The notes under the pieces: generated by a model | What the model saw: the letters and a program-made list of their open reading frames with translations, nothing else | Database searches by the model: none | What the model was told of the DNA's origin: nothing | Translations under genes and position numbers: made by a program | Source: Ruthenibacterium lactatiformans | Lineage (GTDB): Bacteria; Bacillota; Clostridia; Oscillospirales; Ruminococcaceae | Reading direction: 5' to 3' | Length of the DNA stretch: 64,000 nt | Assembly: GCF_000949455.1 (NCBI RefSeq) | Contig: NZ_JXXK01000010.1 | Coordinates: forward strand, 45,080 to 109,079 | Part shown: piece after piece, positions 34,355 through 42,190 of the stretch | Layout: every line of letters begins with the position of its first letter | Position numbering within the stretch: position 1 is the stretch's first letter

Positions 34355-34891
34355 ATGAGTCTATGTTCTTGCGCAGTTATTGGACAACATCCTACCCGTT
34401 TTAAATTCAAATACAATGAATATATGACCTCGTGCAAGCGCATAAAAAAACGGATGCACGATGTATTTGTGACGCTTTACCAGCGCGGCGTGCGCTGTTT
34501 TTTCATTGGCGGCGCCCTGGGGGTGGATATGTGGGCAGGAGAGATCCTGCTGGAGATGCAGCGTCAGGAGGAATTTCAGGATCTGGATGTTGTGATGATC
34601 TGCCCTTTTCCCGGTCATGATGCCCGATGGGACCCGAAGAGCCGGGCACGGCAGCGGAAACTTCGAGAAGGCTGTGCCGAGGTACTGATGGGAGCGGAAC
34701 GCCCAGGAGCCGAAGGGTATAAAAAGCGCACAGAATATATGATGGAGCGCGCGGACTATGTTGTGGCCGTTTATGATAATGACCCATCTCAGTACAGCGG
34801 TGTCAAAACTGCGATGAGCATTGTTGAAGATCGAAATTTGCCCATAGTGCTGATCCACCCAGACACGGGGAAAATCAGATATGAGATGTGA
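34355..34891 (+). CDS. SLOG-domain (DUF1273/YpsA-like) protein
   Basis: A 178-aa Rossmann-like protein. AVIGQHPTRFKFKYNE and CFFIGGALGVDMWAGEILLE are the nucleotide-binding signature of the SLOG (LOG/DprA-like) superfamily, followed by MICPFPGHDARWDPKSRAR and YVVAVYDND. GGAGG at 34342-34346 favours the ATG at 34355 over 34349. SLOG domains bind or cleave nucleotide ligands and occur in stress and defence contexts. A tightly controlled divergent XRE gene fits a conditionally expressed effector; the ligand is unknown. Confidence 0.82.
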   Translation: MSLCSCAVIGQHPTRFKFKYNEYMTSCKRIKKRMHDVFVTLYQRGVRCFFIGGALGVDMWAGEILLEMQRQEEFQDLDVVMICPFPGHDARWDPKSRARQRKLREGCAEVLMGAERPGAEGYKKRTEYMMERADYVVAVYDNDPSQYSGVKTAMSIVEDRNLPIVLIHPDTGKIRYEM

Positions 34892-34895
34892 GTCA

Positions 34896-35009
34896 ATGCC
34901 GGATATGGACGAAGAAATGCGGGCGCTGGCCCGCCAGACCCTTGATAAGCTGGACACCATGAACGACGCCGACTTTGAGGCGCAGCGGTTCCAGTTTACG
35001 GACGAGTAA
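34896..35009 (+). CDS. 37-aa acidic peptide, intact copy
   Basis: Starts MPDMDEEMRALARQTLDKLD and ends FEAQRFQFTDE. It begins 5 bases after the SLOG stop and is followed by a terminator. A degraded copy with its own terminator lies at 29860-30030. Two independent copies with preserved reading frame argue that it was once functional. Family not recognised. Confidence 0.55.
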   Translation: MPDMDEEMRALARQTLDKLDTMNDADFEAQRFQFTDE

Positions 35010-35026
35010 CACAATCAAAAGCGAAG

Positions 35027-35071
35027 CGCCGGGCGCGGGGGCTGTTTGCCCTCTGCGTCCGGCGCTCTTTT
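35027..35071 (+). terminator. terminator, duplicated from 29988
   Basis: CGCCGGGCG (35027-35035) pairs with CGTCCGGCG (35056-35064), then CTCTTTTTA. It also ends against the convergent glycosyltransferase. Confidence 0.7.
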
Positions 35072-36219
35072 TATAAACTTTGATGTAGTATATGATACAG
35101 TTTTTCGTATTTATCAACCATTATCCTCAAAGAGAAATTTTCGCTGATATGTTTTTTACAAGCACATCTCATTGCTTCGTATTCTTTATCCGAGAGTGAG
35201 TAAATTAGATTTACTGCCTCAATCAATCCTGCAACACCGCACTGTTTAATTAGATAATTTCCTCTTATATCATCTTCGGATGAATTTATCAAAAATCCTG
35301 TTTTACCATCCTTAATGATTTCTGGGGCGGCCCCTCTCGCATAAGTAATTACAGGCGTTCCTGCCGCCATAGACTCAATATAAGTAAGGCCAAAAGATTC
35401 CTCACATTTTACCGGAATAAGAGAAACTTTTGCCTCTTGATAAAACATATCCTTTTCTCTACGAGTTTGAAATTGCTTTTTTCTAATTACATTGTCATGC
35501 AAAACTGTCATTATTGTATTCCTAAAATACGCCTCATTTTCAATAAAGCCCACATACTTTAGGCCATAACCTGTTATTTTTGATACTTGTATTGCATCTT
35601 CAAGTCCTTTTGGCGTATCTGGATCAATTCGCCCAACCCAAATCAAATCTCTATGCTGCTGGCTGACAGCATTATCGCTCACAATCTCTGTCCCATTATA
35701 AATGCGCTGTTCTGCTATCGGGAAATTTTTCATTTGATAGTCTGAAATAGCGATATAATGCACATTGGAATGGGAAAGGTAACGATTGATACATGGAAGC
35801 TGATAGTCCAGGGAAATTGGCATATGCAATGTTGACACGACCGGCTTATGAAAAAGATCGAGCATACTTGCTATAATGGAGGAACCTGAATTGTCATGGA
35901 ACACATCTATCTCATTTTCATATTGTTTTGCGGTGAGAATATTTCTTACTGCCAATATCTGTCCTATATTCGCCCTTTCGCTGGTACTCAACTCTGCATG
36001 GTAATCATCATAAGCTAATTTCTGAATGTCGGCAAGGCTATGAGATGTCGAATTAACAATCCTACATCCTTTAACATACGAATTGCCGCCTGCAAAAATA
36101 GTTACTTTATGGCCTCTCTTTACAAGTTCTTCTGCTAAATCTGATACAAAGACTTCGGTTCCGCCGCAGGCCATTTTCGTTGTTGGTTTATCATTTACAC
36201 TAATTAACCCAATATTCAT
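35071..36219 (-). CDS. GT4-family glycosyltransferase
   Basis: A 382-aa GT-B fold enzyme that transfers a sugar from a nucleotide donor. N-terminus MNIGLISVNDKPTTKMACGG with GGTEVFVSDLAEELVKRGHK; C-terminal donor site EESFGLTYIESMAAGTPVIT (the E-x7-E motif) and GAAPEIIKDGKTGFLI. No membrane segment. The gene is clearly more AT-rich than its surroundings and stands alone, so it is probably a recent acquisition. The start at 36219 was chosen over ATGs at 36231 and 36303 by homology of the N-terminus; AAAGGA lies about 12 bases upstream. Acceptor unknown. Confidence 0.88.
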   Translation of the reverse strand: MNIGLISVNDKPTTKMACGGTEVFVSDLAEELVKRGHKVTIFAGGNSYVKGCRIVNSTSHSLADIQKLAYDDYHAELSTSERANIGQILAVRNILTAKQYENEIDVFHDNSGSSIIASMLDLFHKPVVSTLHMPISLDYQLPCINRYLSHSNVHYIAISDYQMKNFPIAEQRIYNGTEIVSDNAVSQQHRDLIWVGRIDPDTPKGLEDAIQVSKITGYGLKYVGFIENEAYFRNTIMTVLHDNVIRKKQFQTRREKDMFYQEAKVSLIPVKCEESFGLTYIESMAAGTPVITYARGAAPEIIKDGKTGFLINSSEDDIRGNYLIKQCGVAGLIEAVNLIYSLSDKEYEAMRCACKKHISENFSLRIMVDKYEKLYHILHQSL

Positions 36220-36303
36220 AATTATATCCATTCCTTTCGCTTCGCTCAGGCACAAAACGTTATGAAAATGTTCCCCTGAGCTTATTTTTTCTTTATAATT
36301 CAT

Positions 36304-36536
36304 TCTGTAGGGAACTCGGTATACTACAAATCACGGGAAGGTGAGTGGGCTGTCCGGTTTGCCGGATGACCGAATAATTATATGTGTAGTCCGCCTTTTC
36401 AAGCACAAATAAGTGTGACGCAAGAGCACGTAATCTTATCTTTGTTTAAACAATCTCGTTTATGCCTTAGGCGTTCAGTCAATGCCGTCTCTCCCTATAA
36501 TCTTTAGCGAACTTTCTGGTTCTGAAAGGAGTCCCT
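36304..36536 (+). ncRNA. candidate IS110 bridge (seek) RNA region
   Basis: A 233-base non-coding stretch precedes the IS110 transposase. IS110-family elements encode a structured guide RNA in a non-coding end that specifies target and donor. Small hairpins are visible, for example TCCGG-TTTG-CCGGA (36353-36366) and GCCTTAGGC near 36465. AACAATCTCG occurs here (36449) and just after the transposase (37789). The RNA itself is an inference from the family. Confidence 0.4.
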
Positions 36537-37784
36537 ATGGCTTTAAAAATCGTGTACAAAATCTGCTGTGGCATTGATGTCCACAAGACTTTTGTAGTGG
36601 CCTGCATTGCTTCTACTGACCACAATGGTGTGACCACCTATGAGAGCCACCGTTTTTCAACCTACACGAGCGGTCTGAAAGATTTGTTACAATGGCTTCT
36701 CAAGCACAACTGCAAGGATGTCTGTATGGAATCTACCGGTAAATACTGGATTCCTGTTTACAACGTTTTAGAAAACGATTGTACGATTGTCCTTGCCCAT
36801 CCCAAATATGTTAAGGCTATCCGTGGAAAGAAAACTGACAAGAAAGATGCCAAATGGATCGCTGACCTGTTTAAGCATGACCTTGTTGCCGGAAGCTTTA
36901 TGCCGCTCGCTGACATACGCCAGCTCCGCGACCTTATGCGTTACCGTTTCAAACTGACCTGCTTCCAATCAAGCGAAAAGAATCGTTTGCAGAACTGTCT
37001 CACGGTTTCCAATATCCAGTTGGGAAACGTTGTTTCGGACACCTTCGGCAAATCTGCTCAGGCCATACTGGATAAGCTTTTGGAAAATCCCGCAGATACT
37101 TCTTTTGACCTTGAGCCTCTCGTTTATAAAAATCTGAAAAAGAAACTTCCTGAACTCCGGGATGCCATTGACGGTTATATCACACCGGAACAGGCTGGCA
37201 AACTTAAGGTGATCAAAGCTCATTATGAAAACCTTGTGTCCCGGAAAGCAGAGCTTGAAAAACTCATTCTTGCGCTCGCCGCTCCCTATCAGCAGGAACT
37301 TGCCATTCTTCAAACCGCTCCTGGTATCAGCAGTGATTTCACTGCTATCGGAATCATTTCCGAGATTGGTACCAATATGGAGGCTTTTCCTTCGGCGAAA
37401 CACTTATGCTCATGGGCCGGACTGACTCCGACCAACAATGAAAGTGCAGGGAAGAAAAAATCTGTCCGGGTTTCCAAGGCCGGATGCTATATCAAACCAC
37501 TGCTGGTACAGTGCGCCAATGCTGTCGTTACCAGCAAAAAGCATCCTGAGATTCGCAACCGTTATCTCCGTCTCAAGAAGCGTCGCGGTCACAAGAAGGC
37601 AATCATTGCCATAGCAAGAATGCTTCTTACCGCATTATACCACATGCTGAAAAACAGTGAAAACTATAATGCGGAACTTTACAGGAAATCCGACCTGCCT
37701 TCCATTGACCGTGAGATCACGGTGGAGCAGGCAATCCTTATCGCAAGAAATCAAGGTTATCGAATTAGGTCAGAAACTGCATAG
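36537..37784 (+). CDS. IS110-family transposase
   Basis: A 415-aa DEDD-type recombinase. The N-terminal RuvC-like domain has CCGIDVHKTFVVACI (Asp14), CMESTGKYW and DKKDAKWIADLF; a coiled-coil middle leads to the C-terminal Tnp domain LCSWAGLTPTNNESAGKKKS with the conserved Ser region and HPEIRNRYLRLKKRRGHKKA. It appears intact. GAAAGGAG precedes the ATG. The element probably inserted between the glycosyltransferase and the Orf8-like gene. Confidence 0.93.
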   Translation: MALKIVYKICCGIDVHKTFVVACIASTDHNGVTTYESHRFSTYTSGLKDLLQWLLKHNCKDVCMESTGKYWIPVYNVLENDCTIVLAHPKYVKAIRGKKTDKKDAKWIADLFKHDLVAGSFMPLADIRQLRDLMRYRFKLTCFQSSEKNRLQNCLTVSNIQLGNVVSDTFGKSAQAILDKLLENPADTSFDLEPLVYKNLKKKLPELRDAIDGYITPEQAGKLKVIKAHYENLVSRKAELEKLILALAAPYQQELAILQTAPGISSDFTAIGIISEIGTNMEAFPSAKHLCSWAGLTPTNNESAGKKKSVRVSKAGCYIKPLLVQCANAVVTSKKHPEIRNRYLRLKKRRGHKKAIIAIARMLLTALYHMLKNSENYNAELYRKSDLPSIDREITVEQAILIARNQGYRIRSETA

Positions 37785-38031
37785 CCTTAACAATCTCGAT
37801 ATTCAATTTTTAAAGCAGCCACCGAAAGATGGCTTATTTGTCGTGTGCTTAAGGGAATGGATACCCTCTACTTTTCATTTTCAATCTTGCTCCTTGCTTG
37901 ATTTGCTGCTGATTGTAACATCATCCACAAGTGATTTACACGCTTTTCCTTATTTAAGAAATCATATCATTTTGTGCTATACCTGTCTATATATAATGTT
38001 CTATTATGTATGCCTGTTGCAGAGAATAATT

Positions 38032-38078
38032 CATCCGGGACAAGAACCTATTGTAAAGTTCTTGTCCCGGATGTTTTT
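38032..38078. terminator. perfect bidirectional terminator
   Basis: CATCCGGGACAAGAAC (38032-38047) pairs perfectly with GTTCTTGTCCCGGATG (38058-38073), then TTTTT. Confidence 0.8.
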
Positions 38079-38272
38079 CATGCCTGTTCCATCGGAAAGT
38101 CCGGCAGTTTTTCCAGCAGCTTCATAATTAGGTGCAGCTTCATATCTTCATCAACGGCCAGCTCGTCAATGAAAGGGGCATAGTGCTTTATCACCTTTTC
38201 CGTGGCCCACTTCTCACCGGCGACGGCGGCCTTGATCGTGGTGTAGTCCAATAGCGTTTCCTGGCTGTCCAT
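38078..38272 (-). CDS. Tn916 Orf8-like helix-turn-helix protein
   Basis: A 64-aa protein (DYTTIKAAVAGEKWATEKVI, HYAPFIDELAVDEDMKLHL) of the small Orf8-like family found with conjugative transposon sigma genes. AGGAG eight bases upstream supports the ATG at 38272. A second member is at 42180. Here the partner sigma gene is absent, so it is a displaced module. Confidence 0.75.
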   Translation of the reverse strand: MDSQETLLDYTTIKAAVAGEKWATEKVIKHYAPFIDELAVDEDMKLHLIMKLLEKLPDFPMEQA

Positions 38273-38352
38273 CCCGTCCACTCCTGTCCTTGATTATCGT
38301 CCTGTCCAGCATACCACAGAAGCGCCGGGAATACCAGGGGCGGAAAGATTTC

Positions 38353-38473
38353 CTACGCATTTAGAAACCCGTTCTGGCGAGGATTTGATAATCTGTCCTG
38401 CCTCCCCGCCGACCATACGGAAAAAGCCTTGAAATGGCGGAGATTTTACCGCCCTAAATGCGTAGAGTACAGG
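38353..38473. repeat. inverted-repeat-bounded segment and repeat copy A
   Basis: CTACGCATTTAG (38353-38364) and its exact complement CTAAATGCGTAG (38454-38465) bound about 113 bases. The right part (38401-38473) is about 80 percent identical to 43297-43370. In one frame both copies read EKALKWR.FY.PKCVE, so they may be the 3' end of a lost gene. This lies in the 38282-38514 gap, which holds no gene. Confidence 0.55.
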
Positions 38474-38514
38474 TATCTTTGGTGTTGTGCGTTTTCTCCC
38501 GCGTGATCTTTGGC

Positions 38515-38943
38515 TTAAAGTGCCGCCCTACCCGGACACTCTCGGACAGGGACGGTTCGCCCCATGTGCGGGTAGACGAGTACATGAAACATCACCTGCA
38601 AAACAAACTTATGTATGGCCCCGTCAATCGCGCCCTCAATGATTGACAGATATTGTTCGGGGCATAGTTTCAGCTTGTGGCTGACCCTTTGGCGCTGTTC
38701 GCTTTCCTCCCGCATGATCTCCGGGTTAAAGTACCGCTCCACGGGAAGCCCGCAGGCTTTAATAAGCTGGATGATAACCGGCAGGCTGGGGATAGTCCCC
38801 TCGTTCTCAATATTGGCAAGATAGCGGTTATCTATGTTGACGATCTCCGCCAGGGCGCGGCGGGACAAACGCCTTGCTTTCCGGGCCGCTTTCACGTCTG
38901 CGCCAAAACTTTCAAAACCGGGACAATCTTCAATGTTCGCCAT
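38515..38943 (-). CDS. XRE-family regulator (Tn916 Orf9-like)
   Basis: A 142-aa protein. The N-terminal Cro/CI-type domain has RRLSRRALAEIVNIDNRYLA and ENEGTIPSLPVIIQLIKACG, then LPVERYFNPE. GGAGG seven bases upstream sets the ATG at 38943. After SIIEGAIDGAI the sequence (HKFVLQVMFHVLVYPHMG...) looks unlike the usual tail and may be read-through of an indel, so the C-terminus could be damaged. Such regulators repress conjugative transposon transfer genes. Confidence 0.8.
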   Translation of the reverse strand: MANIEDCPGFESFGADVKAARKARRLSRRALAEIVNIDNRYLANIENEGTIPSLPVIIQLIKACGLPVERYFNPEIMREESEQRQRVSHKLKLCPEQYLSIIEGAIDGAIHKFVLQVMFHVLVYPHMGRTVPVRECPGRAAL

Positions 38944-39117
38944 ATAGCACCTCCCACCTACATTGTATATTTCATATTCTGCCGGTGAAATGTTGCTATA
39001 TGCACCTTTTCTGAACTTTACATTTCCTATTTCTTGTTCTTGCATTGACCTGTTAGGTAAACAGGTGTATAATAGTTTTGACCTAATAGGTCAACAAGAA
39101 AATGGGAGGAAAAATCG

Positions 39118-39740
39118 TTGGCTACATTATTAGATTTAGATAAACAGAGGCGCAATGCGCTTTTAAATGCTGCATTAAGAGAATTTACATCACAGGGCTA
39201 TGATAATGCCTCAACCAACATAATCGCAAAGGAAGCTGGCTTTTCTAAGGCTTTGATGTTTCATTATGTAGGTAGCAAACAAGAACTTTTTTATTTACTT
39301 ATGATTTTTTTAGTGCATTACTTGACCGAGAATATTACAGTAAAATGGATTATTCAATCAAGGATATTTTTGAGCGGCTACGAACATCTTATCTCATCCA
39401 AATAGAGTTAATGAAGCAATATCCGAAAATATTGGACTTTGCTAAACTTTCTGCAAGGACAAAATCAGACGAGATTAACGCAGCACTTGAAGAACGAGAA
39501 AAAAGGCGAAAAACTTATGAAATATTCGATATGATAGACACTACAAAATTTAGAGCTGATCTCAATATTGAAAAATGTAAACAATTTATTTTGTGGGCGA
39601 ATATTGGTTTTACTGAAGAAATCTTAGATGACATCAGGAAGTCAAAATATCAAAATCTTGATTATAGCCATATTGTGGAAATCCTGGATGATTACTTTGC
39701 TGAATTGAGGAAAGTTTTTTATGAACCAGCTTACAGATAG
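39118..39740 (+). pseudogene. TetR-family regulator with a frameshift
   Basis: The DNA-binding half (RRNALLNAALREFTSQGYDN, ASTNIIAKEAGFSKALMFHY) is in one frame up to about 39312. The ligand-binding half (MDYSIKDIFERLRTSYLIQI to VFYEPAYR) continues in the -1 frame. The switch falls at seven T residues (39305-39311) read as T TTT TTA, a classic -1 slippery heptamer. Either a base was lost nearby or the full protein needs frameshifting. A TTG start with GGGAGG upstream is used. It overlaps the M23 peptidase gene by 20 bases, its probable target. Confidence 0.8.
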
Positions 39741-40578
39741 ATTGTTTACCACAAGACATATTTCAAAAAAACGCCGAATGATTGTTGCTGTTATTATTAT
39801 GACCTTATTTTTCTTTAGTCGCGTTGGCAATCAATGGATGGATAGGAGCTGCGAAATGAATAACCCAATTATTGTAGAATTTCCATTACGGGGAGAATGG
39901 AACTCCCCAAATACACCCGGAAGCAAAATTCCAAGTCATGGGACAAATCAATTAGGCACAAGGTATGCTTATGACTTTATTCAGGTTGATTGGAATAGCA
40001 TAGGCTATCCTGCATACCGTGTTAGTTTTTTGCAATATCTATTTTCAGGAGTTTCACTCAATGACTATTATTGCTGGGGACAAAAAGTTTTTGCGCCTTG
40101 TGATGGTGTCGTTGTTGTTGCAGAAGATGGCTACGAAGAAAGACCCCGAACAAACCTTTTGTCTGACTTATCAAGTGCCTATAAAAATGCCCATTACTTT
40201 GACCCGGAAAAAGACGATGTTCAATCAGTTGCGGGTAATTATATTATCATAGAGTATAAGGAAAATATTTACGCAGCACTTTGCCACCTACAAACAGGTT
40301 CCATTCAGGTAAGTGTCGGGCAAGAAATTAAAAAAGGAGATTTCATTGGGCGAGTAGGACATTCTGGAAACTCTTTTGCGCCACACTTACATTTTCAGCT
40401 TATGGACAGTTGTGACATAGCTACTGCAAATGGCTTGCCCTGTGCTTTTGAAAAATATGAGATATACCAAGATAACAAATGGCAGACAGTAACAAATAGT
40501 ATTCCTACAAGCAAAGATAGGATTAGATTTATAACATCCGCTTCGCAAGATGTTGATGGAGGCACTTCCCTTGAGTAA
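39721..40578 (+). CDS. M23-family peptidase, membrane-anchored
   Basis: A 285-aa protein. The N-terminal basic stretch and helix (RRMIVAVIIMTLFFFSRVG) anchor it or export it. The LytM-type domain shows SHGTNQLGTRYAYDF (first Zn ligands), then HSGNSFAPHLHFQ with the HxH pair. It could cut peptidoglycan cross-links or a peptide antibiotic. The gene is AT-rich. It is coupled to the TetR gene, which suggests inducible expression. A family with similar layout occurs next to TetR genes in Clostridia; the substrate is unknown. Confidence 0.83.
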   Translation: MNQLTDRLFTTRHISKKRRMIVAVIIMTLFFFSRVGNQWMDRSCEMNNPIIVEFPLRGEWNSPNTPGSKIPSHGTNQLGTRYAYDFIQVDWNSIGYPAYRVSFLQYLFSGVSLNDYYCWGQKVFAPCDGVVVVAEDGYEERPRTNLLSDLSSAYKNAHYFDPEKDDVQSVAGNYIIIEYKENIYAALCHLQTGSIQVSVGQEIKKGDFIGRVGHSGNSFAPHLHFQLMDSCDIATANGLPCAFEKYEIYQDNKWQTVTNSIPTSKDRIRFITSASQDVDGGTSLE

Positions 40579-40761
40579 AAATACAAATGGGCGTTATGCC
40601 CTGTATGTGGAAATAAAACACGAATAAAACTTCGAGAGGATACTATACTTGAAAACTTCCCGCTGTACTGTCCGAAATGTAAGCATGAAACACTGATCGC
40701 AGTCCGTCAACTAAATATAACCGTTATCAAAGAGCCAGACGCACAGACGCAGAGCCGATAA
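40579..40761 (+). pseudogene. Cys-rich KTR-domain protein lacking a start
   Basis: The frame directly after the M23 stop reads YKWALCPVCGNKTRIKLRED, then LYCPKCKHETLIAV and ends EPDAQTQSR, the full core of the small KTR zinc-ribbon family common in conjugative transposons. There is no ATG, GTG or TTG before the core, so only a read-through or a lost N-terminus explains it. The terminator at 40754 overlaps its stop. Confidence 0.65.
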
Positions 40762-40802
40762 CTCACAAGGTTGTTCTTCTTGTGGTTATCGGCTTCTTTT
40801 TA
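40754..40802 (+). terminator. terminator after the KTR remnant
   Basis: GCCGATAACTCACAAG (40754-40769) pairs with CTTGTGGTTATCGGC (40779-40793), followed by TTCTTTTTAT. Confidence 0.8.
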
Positions 40803-40983
40803 TCTCCATACACGATAACAGCCTGCCCCGCCTGACGGGGAAAGAAAAAAACCGTTGCCGGGCAGGTTGCTTTCGTGCGTCAATTTTACATCATCCTCCA
40901 GTGGCGGTTTTGAGAAAAACAAAGCCGCCGTTCTTTTTCCCCTCAAACTGACGACGCCCTGACGCTGGCGAGATCGGCGGCTT

Positions 40984-41118
40984 ATGGAGGGAGCCGCCAT
41001 TCAACAAAATAAGGAAAGTACCAGTCTCGTTTGCAGTACATATCGCCAAACAGGAACATATACCGTTGTCTATCAATGGGGATCGCACTTTCTTCATGAG
41101 TCAAAAAACTGGAATTAA
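40984..41118 (+). CDS. possible 44-aa ORF
   Basis: Starts MEGAAIQQNKESTSLVCSTY and ends LHESKNWN. No good ribosome site. The stretch 40803-41226 holds no better gene; this is the only frame with protein-like texture and may be a remnant. Confidence 0.25.
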   Translation: MEGAAIQQNKESTSLVCSTYRQTGTYTVVYQWGSHFLHESKNWN

Positions 41119-41226
41119 GATGGAAACAGTGATAATTGAATCAGAATTTGGTCAGATTTGCCTACTACAATAAAAATAAATCTCTGATCTGCACAGACTG
41201 TATTCGAGTGAAAGGGAGGAATGTGT

Positions 41227-41274
41227 ATGAAAACTAAAAACCGAAATAGCAGAGGAAACTTCAAGTTACTTTAG
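41227..41274 (+). CDS. 15-aa leader peptide
   Basis: AAGGGAGGA seven bases before ATG gives a peptide MKTKNRNSRGNFKLL whose stop touches a terminator hairpin. Ribosome site, tiny basic peptide and hairpin are the layout of antibiotic- or amino-acid-responsive attenuators. No resistance gene follows in this window. Confidence 0.5.
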   Translation: MKTKNRNSRGNFKLL

Positions 41275-41309
41275 GCGGCCTTATTCCTGAATGGATGGGG
41301 CCGCCTTTT
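41274..41309 (+). terminator. attenuator hairpin after the leader peptide
   Basis: GGCGGCC (41274-41280) pairs with GGCCGCC (41299-41305), then TTTT. From 41310 to 41721 no convincing plus-strand gene is seen. Confidence 0.6.
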
Positions 41310-41491
41310 AATTTATCTTCCGACAAAAAACTACAAAAATCGAATTACTGAACTGGATCATTGGCATACCTGCCGCTCACATTGATGGGCACAGCAGGTT
41401 CGTGTGCAAAGTGCGGTTCAGATGGCAAGGAGCCAGATGCGCATGGAGAGTTTGAAAACCATGCACATAAAAAGGTTCGTCGCCCATCTGC

Positions 41492-41800
41492 TTACATTTC
41501 GACACACAGTTTACTATCGAAAATGGTTCTTTCGCCGCCCTTCTCAGAGGATGGGGCGGGAACATCGCAAGACAAGCGATAAACCTCCTCCTGCGGGCGT
41601 CGGAAGTCGTGACGGACTTCTTTATGTGCATCACGCAGCCGACTGCTCACCTTCGAGGTGTGTAGCCGGCTGTGTTGCTTTATATAGAAAGCAAAGACGC
41701 CCATTAACACGGTGCCGGTCACCTCCAAAAGTTCAAGATCTTCTGAAATTTCTTGAACAATTTGGAGGACAAGACCATGTGGTATCGAAATAATGGACAA
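41492..41800 (-). CDS. uncertain ORF antisense to the sigma gene 5' end
   Basis: Reads ISEDLELLEVTGTVLMGVFA, a hydrophobic stretch, then a basic and acidic tail to KLCVEM. Within it TTTGGAGGTGACC precedes a GTG and an ATG near 41705, so a shorter small membrane protein could be translated. It may equally be non-coding. Confidence 0.3.
   Translation of the reverse strand: MSIISIPHGLVLQIVQEISEDLELLEVTGTVLMGVFAFYIKQHSRLHTSKVSSRLRDAHKEVRHDFRRPQEEVYRLSCDVPAPSSEKGGERTIFDSKLCVEM
41722..41768 (+). promoter_or_regulatory. hairpin sequestering the sigma gene ribosome site
   Basis: CCTCCAAAAGTTCAAGA (41722-41738) can pair with TCTTGAACAATTTGGAGG (41751-41768). The GGAGG in the right arm is the ribosome site of the gene at 41777, so folding would block translation. 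Confidence 0.6.
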
Positions 41801-42190
41801 ATAGAAGAAGAACTACAAATCAGATTTACAGGTTACTTAATCCAGGCAGTAAAACATACACGGCGCGACTACCTGAACGCGCGCAACCAGTACAGTGACC
41901 GTGAAATACCGACAGATACGATCTATACTACGGGCCAGACTTTAGAGCAGGAAGTTGCAAAGCATCTTCCCCTATGGGACATGATCGAAAGTAGTGCGCT
42001 CTTTTACGCGCTCAAGCGGCTGAATGAGCGAGAGCGATATGTATTCCTGTCGCATGTTTTAGACAACTGCCCTTTTGAGGTGATCGGTGCAAGATTGGGG
42101 TTGACCTATAAAGGTGCCGCCGCAGTCTACTACCGAGCCATCCGAAAACTTAGAAAAAGCATCGAGGGAGGTGGACGAAATGATTTTTGA
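41777..42190 (+). CDS. sigma-70-like factor (Tn916 Orf7 type)
   Basis: A 137-aa protein. The C-terminal region-4-like helix-turn-helix is LNERERYVFLSHVLDNCPFE, then GARLGLTYKGAAAVYYRAIR. The N-terminal part (IRFTGYLIQAVKHTRRDYLN) matches Orf7-type proteins of conjugative transposons. GGAGG eight bases upstream sets the start at 41777. It overlaps the Orf8-like gene by 11 bases; the Orf7/Orf8 pair usually activates recombination and transfer genes, which are missing here. Confidence 0.82.
   Translation: MWYRNNGQIEEELQIRFTGYLIQAVKHTRRDYLNARNQYSDREIPTDTIYTTGQTLEQEVAKHLPLWDMIESSALFYALKRLNERERYVFLSHVLDNCPFEVIGARLGLTYKGAAAVYYRAIRKLRKSIEGGGRNDF

Larger units (their letters stand above)
36304..37900 (+). 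mobile_element. IS110-family insertion sequence (ends uncertain)
   Basis: Contains the transposase and its non-coding ends. IS110 elements lack clear terminal inverted repeats and target duplications, so neither boundary can be fixed from this sequence. From 37785 to 38031 I see no gene. Confidence 0.6.
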
